64,000 nucleotides of DNA from Nonomuraea rubra. GTDB lineage: Bacteria; Actinomycetota; Actinomycetes; Streptosporangiales; Streptosporangiaceae. Position 1 is the first letter of the stretch. Every line of letters begins with the position of its first letter. Made by a program: the position numbers and the translations under genes. The stretch covers positions 6,865,001 through 6,929,000 of the forward strand of contig NZ_JACHMI010000001.1 of the NCBI RefSeq assembly GCF_014207985.1, in the 5' to 3' direction. Positions 1 through 9,152 of the stretch are shown here, piece after piece. The notes beneath the pieces are model-generated. The model saw only the letters and a list, made by a program, of their open reading frames with translations. It searched no databases and had not been told where the DNA came from.

Positions 1-299
1 CCCACCCGCTCCCCCAGCCTGCGCTCCAGCGCCCGCACGGCCCGCTCCGGCTCGTCCCCGGCCGGCAACTGCTCGCCCAGCGCCGTCGTCGAACCCGCCA
101 GGCTGACCGCCACGCACAACGTGCCCGCCGCCAGCTCCCCGGCCGCCACCAGTTCAACACCCTGCCCGCCACCCTGCCCGACCACCGACGCGGCCCAGTC
201 GTAGGCCAGGTTGTACGACGACTGCCCCGCCCCGGTCGCGAACAGCCGCGACCCCGCCGAGAACCGGCCCAGCCCGTCGAGGTCGATCAGCCGGCCCAC
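1..299 (-). CDS. DUF917 family protein, N-terminal part (runs off the window)
   Basis: The reverse strand reads from a GTG at 299 as GRLIDLDGLGRFSAGSRLF and onward. This resembles the N-terminus of DUF917 / S-methyl thiohydantoin desulfurase-like proteins, which start with an (R)xIDxxDL stretch followed by a Gly-rich segment. The first 99 codons are present and the rest lies beyond position 1. The start overlaps the 3' end of the hydantoinase-like gene by 13 nt, so the two are probably translationally coupled. DUF917 proteins are commonly encoded beside hydantoinase/oxoprolinase proteins, which supports the call. The substrate is unknown. Confidence 0.7.
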   Translation of the reverse strand, partial: MGRLIDLDGLGRFSAGSRLFATGAGQSSYNLAYDWAASVVGQGGGQGVELVAAGELAAGTLCVAVSLAGSTTALGEQLPAGDEPERAVRALERRLGERV

Positions 300-1285
300 G
301 GCCGCCCGCCCGCCGTCACCCGCACCCGGTAGAGGCCGTCCGGCAGGTACGACAGCGGGTTCACGGTGATCTCCTCGATCCCGGCCGAGCCCGGCGCCGC
401 CCCCGCACTGACCACCCGGGTGAGCGCCTCGTCCCTGGCGTCCCGCAGCACCCGGTCCAGCTCCGCCCGCCCCCTGGCGAGCACGATCCGCTCCACGTGC
501 GCCTCCGGCCGCCCGAGCGCCGCCCCGTACGCGGCCGCCACCCCATCCGGAACCTCCACCGGCACCTCCGCTGATACCTCCGCTGACACCTCCGCCCCGT
601 CCGCGATCTCCACCCGCCCACCACCTCCGGAGAGCGCCGCCCGCCCCCGCGCCAGGCTCGCCGCCGCCCCCCGATCACAGGTCAGCGGAAAGCGCCGGAA
701 GTAGTGCGCCGACACCAGCCCACCCCCCGACCTCGCGAAGTACGCGGGCACCCCCGGCAGCTCCCGCGCCACCTCGTCCGCGATCCGCCCCGCCTCGGGC
801 CCGAGCGCCGCGTTCCGGATCGCGTCCGCCTCCCGCTCCCGCAACCCCGGGTACCCGAACTCGTACGACAACGTGATCCGCGCCCGCGGCACCTCGGCCG
901 CCACGATCGCCGCCACCTCCAGCTCGTGATCGGCCAGGATCGGCGACCCCGTCGCCGTCACGGCGAAGTCCACCAGCCCGCACGTGGCCGCGAACCGCCG
1001 CACCGCCTCGGTGTCCAGCGGAGCCAGCCGGCGCCCCGTCACGCTGTGGCCGCCCCGCACGATCGTGGCCGCCCCGGACCCGACGACGGGCCCCAGCGCC
1101 TCCGGGCACGGGCCGCCCACCCGGATCGCCGCCACCGGCGCCGTCCGCACCCCGCCCAGGTCCACCGCCACGCACGCGCGCGACGCGTGCCGGGCCGCGC
1201 CACGGGCCACCGGCCAGGTCGCGGTGCCGTCGTCGACGGCCACCATCGTGGGCGCGGCCTCCCCGAGGGCGACGCCGAGTATCAC
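287..1285 (-). CDS. Hydantoinase/oxoprolinase-like protein, short form
   Basis: 332 residues from a GTG that overlaps the MFS stop (GTGA), implying coupled translation. Residues around 100-215 match the N-terminal half of hydantoinase A / 5-oxoprolinase proteins: RRLAPLDTEAVRRFA, then LSYEFGYPGLREREADAIRN, then a YFARSGGGLVSAHYF segment. At 332 aa it is much shorter than the usual 500-700 aa and lacks the second hydantoinase_A domain. The C-terminal part carries a short tetrapeptide repeat (AEVSAEVSAEVPVEVP). With a DUF917 protein downstream and a transporter upstream, a role in uptake and breakdown of a hydantoin- or lactam-like compound is inferred. It could also be a partially decayed enzyme. 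Confidence 0.65.
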   Translation of the reverse strand: MILGVALGEAAPTMVAVDDGTATWPVARGAARHASRACVAVDLGGVRTAPVAAIRVGGPCPEALGPVVGSGAATIVRGGHSVTGRRLAPLDTEAVRRFAATCGLVDFAVTATGSPILADHELEVAAIVAAEVPRARITLSYEFGYPGLREREADAIRNAALGPEAGRIADEVARELPGVPAYFARSGGGLVSAHYFRRFPLTCDRGAAASLARGRAALSGGGGRVEIADGAEVSAEVSAEVPVEVPDGVAAAYGAALGRPEAHVERIVLARGRAELDRVLRDARDEALTRVVSAGAAPGSAGIEEITVNPLSYLPDGLYRVRVTAGGRPWAG

Positions 1286-2589
1286 TCCAGCTCGCGCCCT
1301 TCCGTCTCGGGCAGCGGCACCGCCAGCAGCGCGGTCGCCACCATGAACGCGTTGATGACCAGCATCGTCGCGGTGAACCCGGTGGCGTTCGCGAGCAGCG
1401 CGCCCACCGCCGACGGCGCCACCGTGGTCGCCACGAGCTGCGCCGCCGTGGCCCACGAGTAGCCGGTGCCACGCAGGGCGGTCGGGTAGAACTCGCCGTT
1501 CCAGGTGTTCCAGACACCCCACGCGCCCATGCTGAAGAACGCCAGCACGAAGTTGCCCGCGTACAGGCCGAAGGACGACTCGGCGGTGGCGAACCAGAGC
1601 CCGCCGAGCGCCGCCGCCACCACGAACACCAGGAAGACCCGCTTGCGGCCGAACCGGCCGGTCAGCAGCGACGCGCACACGTACCCGGGGATCATCATCA
1701 GCGCGCTCAGCGCGGCGAAGCCGAGCGAGGCCGACAGCGTCAGGCCGCGCTCCTGCAGCAGCGTGGGCAGCCACGTCTGCAGCCCCCAGTACCCCCAGTT
1801 GAAGACGAAGTTCAGCGCCAGCATCACCAGCGTGATGCGCGCCAGCCCGCCGCGGAACAGGTCCAGCGGGCGCCCCACCCGGTGCGTGGCCACCGTGAAC
1901 GTCGCCTCGGCGTCGGGGCTGCCCAGCGTGCGCAGCACCGCCCGCGCCTCCTCCTGCCGGCCGCGCGCGGCCAGCCAGTACGGCGACTCCGGCACCCACG
2001 CCCTGATCGCGAACGCCCACAGCCCCGCCACCGCGCTGGCGACCACCACCACGTGCCAGCCCAGGTCGCCCAGCGCCACCGACGCGCCGATCGCGGCCAG
2101 CATGCCGATCGGCCACCCGATCGACAGGTACACCGCCGCCCGGCCGCGGTGCCGGGTCGGCAGCAGCTCCAGGAAGAACGGGAACGTGATCGTGTAAACG
2201 CCGGCCAGCGCCAGCCCCGAGGCCACCCGCAGCGCCACCAGCACCTCCGCGTTCGGGGCGAAGGCCGAGGCCAGCGCGACCACCCCGTACGCCAGCAGCG
2301 ACCAGAACGCCGTCGGCCGCCGCCCGATCCTGTCGGCCACCGGCCCCCACACCAGCACCCCGGGGATCATGCCGAACGCCACCGCCGACAGCACGAGCCC
2401 GACGCCCGCCTCGTCGATGCCCAGCTTCGTACCGAGATCGCCGGAGACGTACACGAGGGCGAGCTGTTCCCACGACTCGATGACGAACGCGACGAACAGC
2501 GCGAGCGCGATGAGCACGTGCCTGCGCGTGAACGGCATGCGGTCGAACGCCGCGCCGATCGGCAGGGTTGGTGAGTCGATGGCCGTCAT
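1282..2589 (-). CDS. MFS transporter (sugar/aromatic-acid porter type)
   Basis: 435 residues. The start is the ATG at 2589 because GTAGGAG lies six bases upstream; an in-frame ATG 12 codons earlier lacks such a site. About 12 hydrophobic segments are visible. The loop between TM2 and TM3 has the MFS signature (GPVADRIGRRP), and the mid-loop has RHRGRAAVY. It is the first gene of a three-gene set with the hydantoinase-like and DUF917 genes, linked by overlapping stop and start codons. It is therefore the likely importer for their substrate, which cannot be named from sequence. Family membership is clear. Confidence 0.88.
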   Translation of the reverse strand: MTAIDSPTLPIGAAFDRMPFTRRHVLIALALFVAFVIESWEQLALVYVSGDLGTKLGIDEAGVGLVLSAVAFGMIPGVLVWGPVADRIGRRPTAFWSLLAYGVVALASAFAPNAEVLVALRVASGLALAGVYTITFPFFLELLPTRHRGRAAVYLSIGWPIGMLAAIGASVALGDLGWHVVVVASAVAGLWAFAIRAWVPESPYWLAARGRQEEARAVLRTLGSPDAEATFTVATHRVGRPLDLFRGGLARITLVMLALNFVFNWGYWGLQTWLPTLLQERGLTLSASLGFAALSALMMIPGYVCASLLTGRFGRKRVFLVFVVAAALGGLWFATAESSFGLYAGNFVLAFFSMGAWGVWNTWNGEFYPTALRGTGYSWATAAQLVATTVAPSAVGALLANATGFTATMLVINAFMVATALLAVPLPETEGRELE

Positions 2590-2779
2590 GGTGCTCCTAC
2601 GAAGGGGGGCGGAATCTGGCCGCACCCTACGGCGGGCGGGTGGCGCCGGGCCTGTGCGTACCGCCCTGTCCGGCCTCCCGGCCTGTGCGGACCGCCCGGG
2701 GTGTGCCGGGCGGTCCGGGCGATCGGGGTAATAACGGCCCCGGGGGTCTGCCGGGCCACAGTTTCACGGCCGGGCGCCT

Positions 2780-3760
2780 TTACTTAGTAGATTCCGTACC
2801 CAGCCACCGCCGCAGCGCGCCGGCCGCCAGCTCCATGGCGGTCCGGTTGGCGTTCGTGTCGCGCAGCAGGTCGACCATGGCGAAGTCGTGCACCATCCCG
2901 GCCAGCCGTACCGCGGTCACGTCGTTGCCCACCTCGCGCAGCCGCGCCGCGAACGCCTCGCCCTCGTCGCGCAGCACGTCCGCCTCGCCGTTCAGCACGA
3001 GCGCGGGCGGCAGGCCGCGCAGGTCCTCGTCCTTGGCGCGCAGCGGCGAGGCGTGCGGCTCGGCCCGCTGGGCGGGGTCGGTGGTGTACTGGTCCCAGAA
3101 CCACTTCATGCCGTCGCGGCTGAGGAAGTAGCCGGTGCTGAACTGCTTGTACGACTCGGTGTCGAAGCTGGCGTCGGTGACCGGGTAGAAGAGCACCTGG
3201 CCGAGCAGCCGCACGTCGCCGTGCTCCTTGGCCATCATGGCCAGCACGATCGCCATGTTGCCGCCGACCGAGTCGCCGCACACCGCCATCCGCGAGGCGT
3301 CGAGACCCTTCTCCGGGCCGTGCTTCATCACCCACTGGGCGGCGGCGTAGTTCTGCTCGATCTGGGTGGGGTACTTCGCCTCCGGCGCGCGATCGTACTC
3401 GGGGAAGACCACGGCGGCGCCGCAGCGTACGGCGAGCTCGCGGACGAGGCGGTCGTGGGTGTGGGCGGAGCCGAACACCCAGCCGGCGCCGTGGATGTAG
3501 AAGATCACGGGCAGCGTGCCCGTGGCGCCCTTCGGCCTGACGATCCGCACCGGGACGGCACCCGTCGGGCCGCCCTGCACCTGGATCCACTCCTCGTCGA
3601 TCTCCGGCTTGGGCACGGCCGGATCGGACTGGAGCTTCTCCAGCACCTCCCTGCCCTGCTCGGGCGGGAGCTCGTAGATGAAGGGCGGCTTGGCGTTCGC
3701 GTCGGCGAACCGCTGCGCCGCCGGCTCCAGTACGACGCGTCTGCTCATCATCGTGGTCAT
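2780..3760 (-). CDS. Alpha/beta hydrolase of the hormone-sensitive lipase (HSL) family
   Basis: 326 residues, of usual family length. It shows the HSL oxyanion motif as YIHGAGWVFGS (HGAG in place of HGGG), the nucleophile elbow GDSVGGN, the acid in LNGEADVLRDEGEAFA and the catalytic His near the C-terminus in GMVHDFAMVD. No signal peptide is seen, so it is a cytosolic esterase or lipase acting on small acyl esters. A GGGGAT stretch precedes the ATG; further in-frame ATGs lie three and four codons later. It is encoded 89 bp downstream of the sugar ABC operon on the same strand and may be cotranscribed. Confidence 0.88.
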   Translation of the reverse strand: MTTMMSRRVVLEPAAQRFADANAKPPFIYELPPEQGREVLEKLQSDPAVPKPEIDEEWIQVQGGPTGAVPVRIVRPKGATGTLPVIFYIHGAGWVFGSAHTHDRLVRELAVRCGAAVVFPEYDRAPEAKYPTQIEQNYAAAQWVMKHGPEKGLDASRMAVCGDSVGGNMAIVLAMMAKEHGDVRLLGQVLFYPVTDASFDTESYKQFSTGYFLSRDGMKWFWDQYTTDPAQRAEPHASPLRAKDEDLRGLPPALVLNGEADVLRDEGEAFAARLREVGNDVTAVRLAGMVHDFAMVDLLRDTNANRTAMELAAGALRRWLGTESTK

Positions 3761-3849
3761 GGCGATCCCCCGAGGCTGCTGGTCCCGAGGTGTTCGTACC
3801 TGCCCGCCGCTCCAGGCGACCGCCAGGACGCGTCAAGAGTCGGCCAAGC

Positions 3850-4617
3850 TCATTCGCGTCTCAGCTCGTGCGCCAGCTCCTCCAGCTCCGCGCCGCCCGC
3901 CATGAGGGCGGTCAGCTCCTGCGCGGTGATCTCGCCCTTGCCGTACTCGCCGAGGCTGGTGCCCCGGTTGAGCAGCAGGAACCGGTCCCCCACCGGGTAG
4001 GCGTGGTGCGGGTTGTGGGTGATGAAGACGACGCCGAGCCCCCGGTCGCGGGCCCGGGCGATGTAGCGCAGCACCACGCCCGCCTGCTTGACGCCGAGCG
4101 CCGAGGTGGGCTCGTCGAGGATGAGGACGCGGGCGCCGAAGTACACGGCCCTGGCGATGGCCACCGACTGCCGCTCGCCGCCGGACAGCGTGCCGACCGG
4201 CTGGTCCACGTCGCGGATGTCGATGCCCATGGCGCGCAGTTCCTCGCGGGCCACCCGCCGGGCCTTGGCCACGTCGAACGCGAGCCCCTTGCGCGGCTCC
4301 GAGCCGAGGAAGAAGTTCCGCCAGACCGACATGAGCGGGATCATCGCCAGGTCCTGGTAGACGGTGGCGATACCGCGGTCGAGCGCGTCGCGGGGGCTGG
4401 CGAAGCTCACCTCCCGCCCGTCCACCAGGTACGCGCCCGCGTCGTGCCGGTGCACGCCCGAGAGGATCTTGATGAGCGTGGACTTGCCCGCGCCGTTGTC
4501 GCCGAGCACGCAGGTGACCCGCCCCGCCTCCACGCCCATCGACACCTCGCGCAGCGCCAGCACCGAGCCGAACGTCTTGCCGATCCCCCTGGTCTCCAGG
4601 ATCGTCTGCGGGGTCAA
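3850..4617 (-). CDS. Sugar ABC transporter ATP-binding protein (RbsA-like, single domain)
   Basis: 255 residues. Walker A is GDNGAGKST, the signature is [11 protein letters not shown] and Walker B is [12 protein letters not shown], followed by the switch His in [10 protein letters not shown]. The start is a TTG overlapping the permease stop (ATTGA), with GGAGG upstream; no better in-frame start exists. One ATPase domain is present instead of the tandem pair of classical RbsA/XylG proteins, so it should act as a homodimer. It is the last gene of a binding protein-permease-ATPase operon and powers uptake of a ribose/xylose-class sugar or a related molecule. Confidence 0.92.
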   Translation of the reverse strand: MTPQTILETRGIGKTFGSVLALREVSMGVEAGRVTCVLGDNGAGKSTLIKILSGVHRHDAGAYLVDGREVSFASPRDALDRGIATVYQDLAMIPLMSVWRNFFLGSEPRKGLAFDVAKARRVAREELRAMGIDIRDVDQPVGTLSGGERQSVAIARAVYFGARVLILDEPTSALGVKQAGVVLRYIARARDRGLGVVFITHNPHHAYPVGDRFLLLNRGTSLGEYGKGEITAQELTALMAGGAELEELAHELRRE

Positions 4618-5657
4618 TGCTTCACCTCCTCGGCGTACCGCCGCACCAGGCGGTTGGCCAGCGTCGCGAGCAGCAGCATGCCGCCCAGGAAGAACTTGAA
4701 CCAGTCGGCGTCCCAGCCCAGGAACACGATGCCCTTGTCGGCCATCCCGAAGATGACCGCGCCGATGGCCGCCCCGATGGCGGAGCCGTACCCGCCGGTG
4801 AGCAGGCAGCCGCCGATGACGGCGGCGATGATGTAGATGAACTCCTGGCCGATGCCGATGTTGGCCTGCACGGAGGTGTACCGCAGCGCCAGGATCGAGC
4901 CGACCAGCCAGGCGGCGAACGCGGTGGTCATGAACAATGCGATCTTCGTCCGCGCGGCGGGCACGCCCACCGCGCGGGCGGCCTGCTCGTTGCCGCCCAC
5001 CGCGAAGATCCAGTTGCCTGCCCTGGAACGCATGAGCACCCACGTGGCCACCGCGGTCACCAGGATCCACCACAGGATCGCCACCCGGAACGAGGTACCG
5101 CCGATCTCGACGGTCCCGGCGAAGATCGCGTTCGCCGGCTCGAACCCCTCGGCCCGCCGCAGCCCGCTGACCTGCACCGTCCCGGTGATCGCCTTCGTCA
5201 CGCCGAGGTTGACGCCCTGCAGCATGAGGAACGTGCCCAGCGTCACGATGAAGCTGGGCAGCCTGGTCCGCGTGACGACGAGCCCGTTGGCGAACCCGAC
5301 GGCCAGCGCCACGACCAGGCCCACCAGCATGGCCAGCCACACGTTGAAGCCGAACCGGGTGGCCAGCGTGACGAGGATCAGCCCGCTCGTCCCCGTCAGC
5401 ACCCCGGCCGACAGGTCGAACTCGCCGCCGATCATCAGCAGTGCGACCGCGACCGCCATGATGCCGAGCGTGGCGGCCGGGTCGAGCCAGTTGGCGATGC
5501 CGTCCGGCGAGCGGAACACCGGCGACTGCGCGGCGAAGAAGGCGAACACCACCACGAGCCCGACCACCGCGCCGAGCTCGGGCCGGATGAGCAGGCGGCG
5601 GGCCAGCCCGACCCGGGCGACGCGCTCGTCCGCCGCCACCTGAGCCGGCAGGGTCAT
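4614..5657 (-). CDS. Sugar ABC transporter permease (RbsC/XylH-like)
   Basis: 347 residues with about 8-10 membrane segments and the BPD_transp_2 pattern of ribose/xylose permeases: [17 protein letters not shown] near the first third, a central [19 protein letters not shown] and a late [15 protein letters not shown]. The ATG overlaps the TGA of the upstream binding-protein gene (ATGA). The 3' end overlaps the TTG of the ATPase gene. Products of the three coupled genes form one carbohydrate importer in the cytoplasmic membrane. Family assignment is secure; the exact substrate is open. Confidence 0.92.
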   Translation of the reverse strand: MTLPAQVAADERVARVGLARRLLIRPELGAVVGLVVVFAFFAAQSPVFRSPDGIANWLDPAATLGIMAVAVALLMIGGEFDLSAGVLTGTSGLILVTLATRFGFNVWLAMLVGLVVALAVGFANGLVVTRTRLPSFIVTLGTFLMLQGVNLGVTKAITGTVQVSGLRRAEGFEPANAIFAGTVEIGGTSFRVAILWWILVTAVATWVLMRSRAGNWIFAVGGNEQAARAVGVPAARTKIALFMTTAFAAWLVGSILALRYTSVQANIGIGQEFIYIIAAVIGGCLLTGGYGSAIGAAIGAVIFGMADKGIVFLGWDADWFKFFLGGMLLLATLANRLVRRYAEEVKH

Positions 5658-6637
5658 CGGGTGCCCGCCTCCGCCAGCTTGGCGACCTGGGAGGCGTTGT
5701 CCTTGGTCACGAACCCGGGCCCGGTGTTGACCGGCAGGCCGCCGCCGACCGTGTTCAGGTTCGCCTTGTACAGGTTGAGGAACGTGATCGGCAGGTAGCC
5801 CTGGAGGTACTGCTGCTGGTCGACCGCGAACAGGACCTCCCCGTCGTTGATCGCCGTCACCACGTCGGCCGACAGGTCGAACGTGGCCAGCTTCGCCTGC
5901 GAGCCCGCGTCCTTGATGGCGTCCCTGGCGGCGATCGCGATGGCCGGGTTGAGCGACAGCACGCCGTTGACCTGCTGGTCGGACTGGAGCTTGGCGGTGA
6001 CCTTGGAGGTGACGTCGGCCAGGTTGCTCACGTCCACCTGGAGCCGCTCGACCGTGCCGCCCAGCGTCTCCTCCGCGCCCTTGCAGCGCTGGTCGAGCCC
6101 GACGTTGCCGGCCTCGTGGATGACGCACAGCAGCTTGGTGACGCCGGCCGCCTTGAGCTGCTCGCCCGCGCCGCGCCCGGCCACGTCCTCGGACTGGCCG
6201 ACGTGCGTGATCGCGCCGAACGCCTTGGATGAGTCGGCCCCCGAGTTGATCGTCACGACGGGGATCTTCGCGGCGACGGCCTTGCCGATGGCCTCCTTCA
6301 GCGCGTCAGGGTTGGCCATCGATACGACGATGCCGTCCACCTTCTCGGAGACGGCCTGGTCGATGAGCTGCGACTGCTTGGCCGGGTCGCCGTCGCCCTG
6401 GTAGGTGACCTGCGCGCCGTACTGCTTGCCGGCGGCCTCGGCGCCGTTCTTGACCACGTCCCAGAAGGAGTCGCCCGGCGCGCCGTGGGTGATGACGGCG
6501 AAGCTCGCGCCGCTTCCCTGCGGGGCCGCGGAGGACGCCGGCGGGGCGGCGCTCTGCTCTCCCCCCGCTCCGGAGGAGGAGCAGCCGGTGACGGCAAGCG
6601 CGCCCAGCAGGGCCAGCACGATCGGGGTACGTCTCAC
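5654..6637 (-). CDS. Sugar ABC transporter substrate-binding lipoprotein (periplasmic-binding type 4)
   Basis: 327 residues from a GTG with GGAGG six bases upstream; an upstream in-frame start would add 22 residues before the signal peptide and is less likely. The N-terminus is a lipoprotein signal ([20 protein letters not shown]) with lipobox AVTGC. The mature protein follows the LacI/RbsB fold: [41 protein letters not shown] and [11 protein letters not shown]. It is the first gene of the ABC operon and delivers the sugar to the permease. A HutC-type motif lies about 57 bp upstream. Confidence 0.93.
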   Translation of the reverse strand: MRRTPIVLALLGALAVTGCSSSGAGGEQSAAPPASSAAPQGSGASFAVITHGAPGDSFWDVVKNGAEAAGKQYGAQVTYQGDGDPAKQSQLIDQAVSEKVDGIVVSMANPDALKEAIGKAVAAKIPVVTINSGADSSKAFGAITHVGQSEDVAGRGAGEQLKAAGVTKLLCVIHEAGNVGLDQRCKGAEETLGGTVERLQVDVSNLADVTSKVTAKLQSDQQVNGVLSLNPAIAIAARDAIKDAGSQAKLATFDLSADVVTAINDGEVLFAVDQQQYLQGYLPITFLNLYKANLNTVGGGLPVNTGPGFVTKDNASQVAKLAEAGTR

Positions 6638-6693
6638 AGGACACCTCCAAGACCAACGGGCTAGCCCTGGTTGTACCTCAATGTCATCTGTTT

Positions 6694-6701
6694 GTATAGA
6701 C
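6694..6701. promoter_or_regulatory. Possible HutC/GntR-type operator (GTATAGAC)
   Basis: GTATAGAC fits the GT-N-TA-N-AC consensus of HutC-subfamily GntR repressors. It lies in the 130-bp divergent region between the sugar ABC operon (start 6637) and the phytase gene (start 6768), so it could control either. No GntR gene occurs in the window, so the regulator would be encoded elsewhere. Confidence 0.35.
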
Positions 6702-6767
6702 ATGCTGACTTATGCGAGGTACGTTCACTCCGCGTTCACGGTGATCGATGATCGTGAGGAGATGCCT

Positions 6768-8003
6768 GTGCGTGCTTTCTTATCCACGGTCCTCCTGCTT
6801 GTCACCCCTCTCGCGCCGGCGGCGTCCGAGCCCGCCGTCGTCACGGCGGCCGCGGAGACGCCCCCGCTGTACGACGACGAGGCGGGCGGCTACGCCAACG
6901 GCGACGACCCGGCGATCTGGGTGCACCCCACCCGCCCGGGCAGGAGCATCGTGATCACCACCGCCAAGGAAGGCGGCCTGTACGCCTACTCGCTGTCGGG
7001 CGCCCAGCTCCAGCACCTGCCGGCCCAGCCGCCGCCCGGCGACGGCCACGAGCCGGGACGCCTGAACAACGTCGACCTCGTCCGCGGCTTCCGCCTGTCC
7101 AGCGGCGCCAAGGTGGATCTCGCGGTCGCCTCCGACCGGGGCCGCGACCAGCTCCGCGTCTACGCCATCGACCCGGCCGCGGCCGCCGCCGGCCGGCCGC
7201 CGCTCACCGACGTCACCGACCCCGCGGTGCCGTTCGTCTTCAACGCCACCCAGGAGGAGGTGGACGAGGCGCGGACCGCGTACGGGCTGGCCGTCAGCGG
7301 CACCCGCGTCGTCGTCAGCCGCCGCCACCAGACCACGATCGGCCTGCTCCAGCTCACCGCCGCCCCCGGCGGCAAGGTCACCTACCACCGCGTCCGCACC
7401 CTCGACCTGCCCTCCACCTTCCCGCTCCCCGACGGCACCACCTGGGTCCCCTGCGGCGAGCCCGGCGAGCTGCCCCAGATCGAAGGCATGGTCGTGGACC
7501 GCGGCACCCTGTACGCGGCCCAGGAGGACGTCGGCATCTGGCGCCTGCGCGCCGACCTGACCGGCCGTCCCGCCCTGATGGACAAGGTCAAGGAATTCGG
7601 CAGGCAGGACACCTACGACCCGGCCACGGAGGAGTGCCTGCCCGGCCAGGACCGCGGCTACGGCGGCTCCCACCTCTCGGCCGACGCCGAAGGCCTGACG
7701 ATCTACCAGGACGGCGACGACGGCTACCTGCTGGCCTCCAGCCAGGGCGACGACACGTTCGCCGTCTACGACCGCGACGACAACGACCATCTCGCCCAGT
7801 TCCGCGTCGGGCCCGGGGCACGGGCGGACGGGGCGGAGGTCAGCGATGGGGCCATGGTGACCAGTGCTTCGCTGGGGGGCGCGTATCCCGAGGGGCTGCT
7901 GGTGGTGCACGACGGTGCGGACGCGCCGGGGGATGGTGATCGGGAGGTGACCAACTTCAAGTTCGTGGACTGGCGGAAGGTGAAGGACGCCATCGATCAG
8001 TGA
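6768..8003 (+). CDS. Secreted beta-propeller 3-phytase
   Basis: 411 residues from a GTG; GAGGAG lies six bases upstream, whereas the in-frame ATG at 6762 directly abuts that site. A Sec signal peptide (FLSTVLLLVTPLAPAAS) is followed by the beta-propeller phytase pattern: GDDPAIWVHPTRPGRSIVI, ASDRGRDQLRVYAID, a PQIEGMVVDRGTLYAAQEDV blade, and ADAEGLTIYQDGDDGYLLAS. Acidic loops are those that bind calcium in this family. Expected role: extracellular release of phosphate from phytate, possibly linked with the neighbouring sugar importer. Length and motif order fit an intact enzyme. Confidence 0.9.
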   Translation: MRAFLSTVLLLVTPLAPAASEPAVVTAAAETPPLYDDEAGGYANGDDPAIWVHPTRPGRSIVITTAKEGGLYAYSLSGAQLQHLPAQPPPGDGHEPGRLNNVDLVRGFRLSSGAKVDLAVASDRGRDQLRVYAIDPAAAAAGRPPLTDVTDPAVPFVFNATQEEVDEARTAYGLAVSGTRVVVSRRHQTTIGLLQLTAAPGGKVTYHRVRTLDLPSTFPLPDGTTWVPCGEPGELPQIEGMVVDRGTLYAAQEDVGIWRLRADLTGRPALMDKVKEFGRQDTYDPATEECLPGQDRGYGGSHLSADAEGLTIYQDGDDGYLLASSQGDDTFAVYDRDDNDHLAQFRVGPGARADGAEVSDGAMVTSASLGGAYPEGLLVVHDGADAPGDGDREVTNFKFVDWRKVKDAIDQ

Positions 8004-8071
8004 CTTGAGCTGCGAGTTCACCCGTTGCAGGCCGCAGGAGACGAGTGGCTTCCCGTTTCGTGGACGGGGCG

Positions 8072-8179
8072 CCCGATTTCCTTGCGGCCTGCCGCCAGGG
8101 TGTGGGCGTAGCTGGACAGGTAGGCGTCGCGGTTCAGTCCGGTCAGCTCACGGCCCAGGCGGACGGCCTCTTCCGAGAT
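8072..8179 (-). pseudogene. Tetratricopeptide (TPR) protein remnant
   Basis: The reverse strand encodes EEAVRLGRELTGLNRDAYLS, followed by SYAHTLAAGRKEIG. This matches the repeat unit of actinobacterial TPR proteins (EEAVRLxRELxxxNRDAYLPxLAxSL). Only about one repeat remains and no start is present, so it is debris of a larger gene. It ends about 10 bp from a MATE fragment on the opposite strand, which marks a deletion junction near 8180-8190. Confidence 0.5.
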
Positions 8180-8189
8180 GTTCAGCGCG

Positions 8190-8584
8190 GGCACTACGGG
8201 GTGATCACAGCGGCGCTCATCGCCCTGCTCGCGCGACCGCTCACAGGTCTGTTCGTCAGCGATCCGGAAACCACGGCCGTCACGGTCGATGCGCTGCGCA
8301 TCATCGCCATCGGCTTCGTCTTCGCCGGCATCCCGCCTCTGATCTCCGCCTACTTCCAGTCCCTCGGCAGAGCCACGCCCTCGTACCTCATCTCGATCGG
8401 CACGCTCCTGATCGTCAAGGCGCCGCTCGTCCTGGCGCTCGGCACGTACGGCCCCACAGGGATCTGGATCAGCCTGCCGATCGGAGAAGCGATCGCGGTC
8501 GTGGCCGCCGCCGGCCTGCTGTGGAAGTTCGGCCGGCCCAGGACGCAGCCGGTCAGGGCACCTCGACCAGGAGCATCTCGCTGA
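8190..8584 (+). pseudogene. MATE-family efflux transporter, C-terminal fragment
   Basis: From about 8190 the plus strand reads VITAALIALLARPLTGLFVS, then DALRIIAIGFVFAGIPPLIS and AYFQSLGRATPSYLIS, ending at a TGA at 8584. These are the last four or so membrane segments of a MATE (NorM/DinF-type) drug/sodium antiporter of about 450 residues. The N-terminal two thirds are missing and no credible start or ribosome site precedes the homologous part. The 3' end overlaps the convergent TetR gene by 32 bp. Confidence 0.75.
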
Positions 8585-9152
8585 GCCGCTGCCGCAAGCG
8601 GGCACCCATGTCCACGCTGGCCGGGTCGAGGAGCCACTGCACCTGCAGACCGTCGATCAACGCCATGAGATCCGAGTCAGCACCCGCGATGTCCGTCCCC
8701 GGCCGCACGAGTCCTCGGGCGTGGAGTTCCTCGAGCGCATCGCGGATATCCCGGCGGATGTGCGCATGCCGGTCGACGAAGTACGCGTGCGCGGGATGGG
8801 CCGGATCAGCGGCCTCGACCGACAGCACGGCGTACAAGCGCACCAGCTCCGGCACCGTCGCGTTGTACTCCACCAGTCGCGCGAGCCGGGAGAAGTAGTC
8901 CAAGCCGTCCGCTGTCGCGTCGAATCCGGCGAAGAACAACTCGCCGTTGACCCGATCCCGTTCTTCGAGCACCGCGGCCAGGAGTGCTTCCTTCGTCGGG
9001 AAGTGATGCGCCAGGCCCATGCGCGACACCCCGCAGTCCGCGGCGATCTGCACCATGCTCGCGTTGCGGTACCCGATCGAGGCGAACTTGGCGAACGCGG
9101 CCTCGACGATCTCCGCACGCCGCCGCCGCCCCTTCGGATAACCCGCACTCAT
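8553..9152 (-). CDS. TetR/AcrR family transcriptional regulator
   Basis: 199 residues; ATG at 9152 with GAGGGG upstream. The N-terminal HTH is clear: RRAEIVEAAFAKFASIGYRN, then IAADCGVSRMGLAHHFPTKE, followed by an all-helical ligand domain of the BetI-like C-terminal type. Length is normal. The nearest transporter remnant (MATE) is convergent and truncated, so the original target may be lost. No clear palindrome was found in the 540 bp upstream. Confidence 0.9.
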   Translation of the reverse strand: MSAGYPKGRRRRAEIVEAAFAKFASIGYRNASMVQIAADCGVSRMGLAHHFPTKEALLAAVLEERDRVNGELFFAGFDATADGLDYFSRLARLVEYNATVPELVRLYAVLSVEAADPAHPAHAYFVDRHAHIRRDIRDALEELHARGLVRPGTDIAGADSDLMALIDGLQVQWLLDPASVDMGARLRQRLSEMLLVEVP

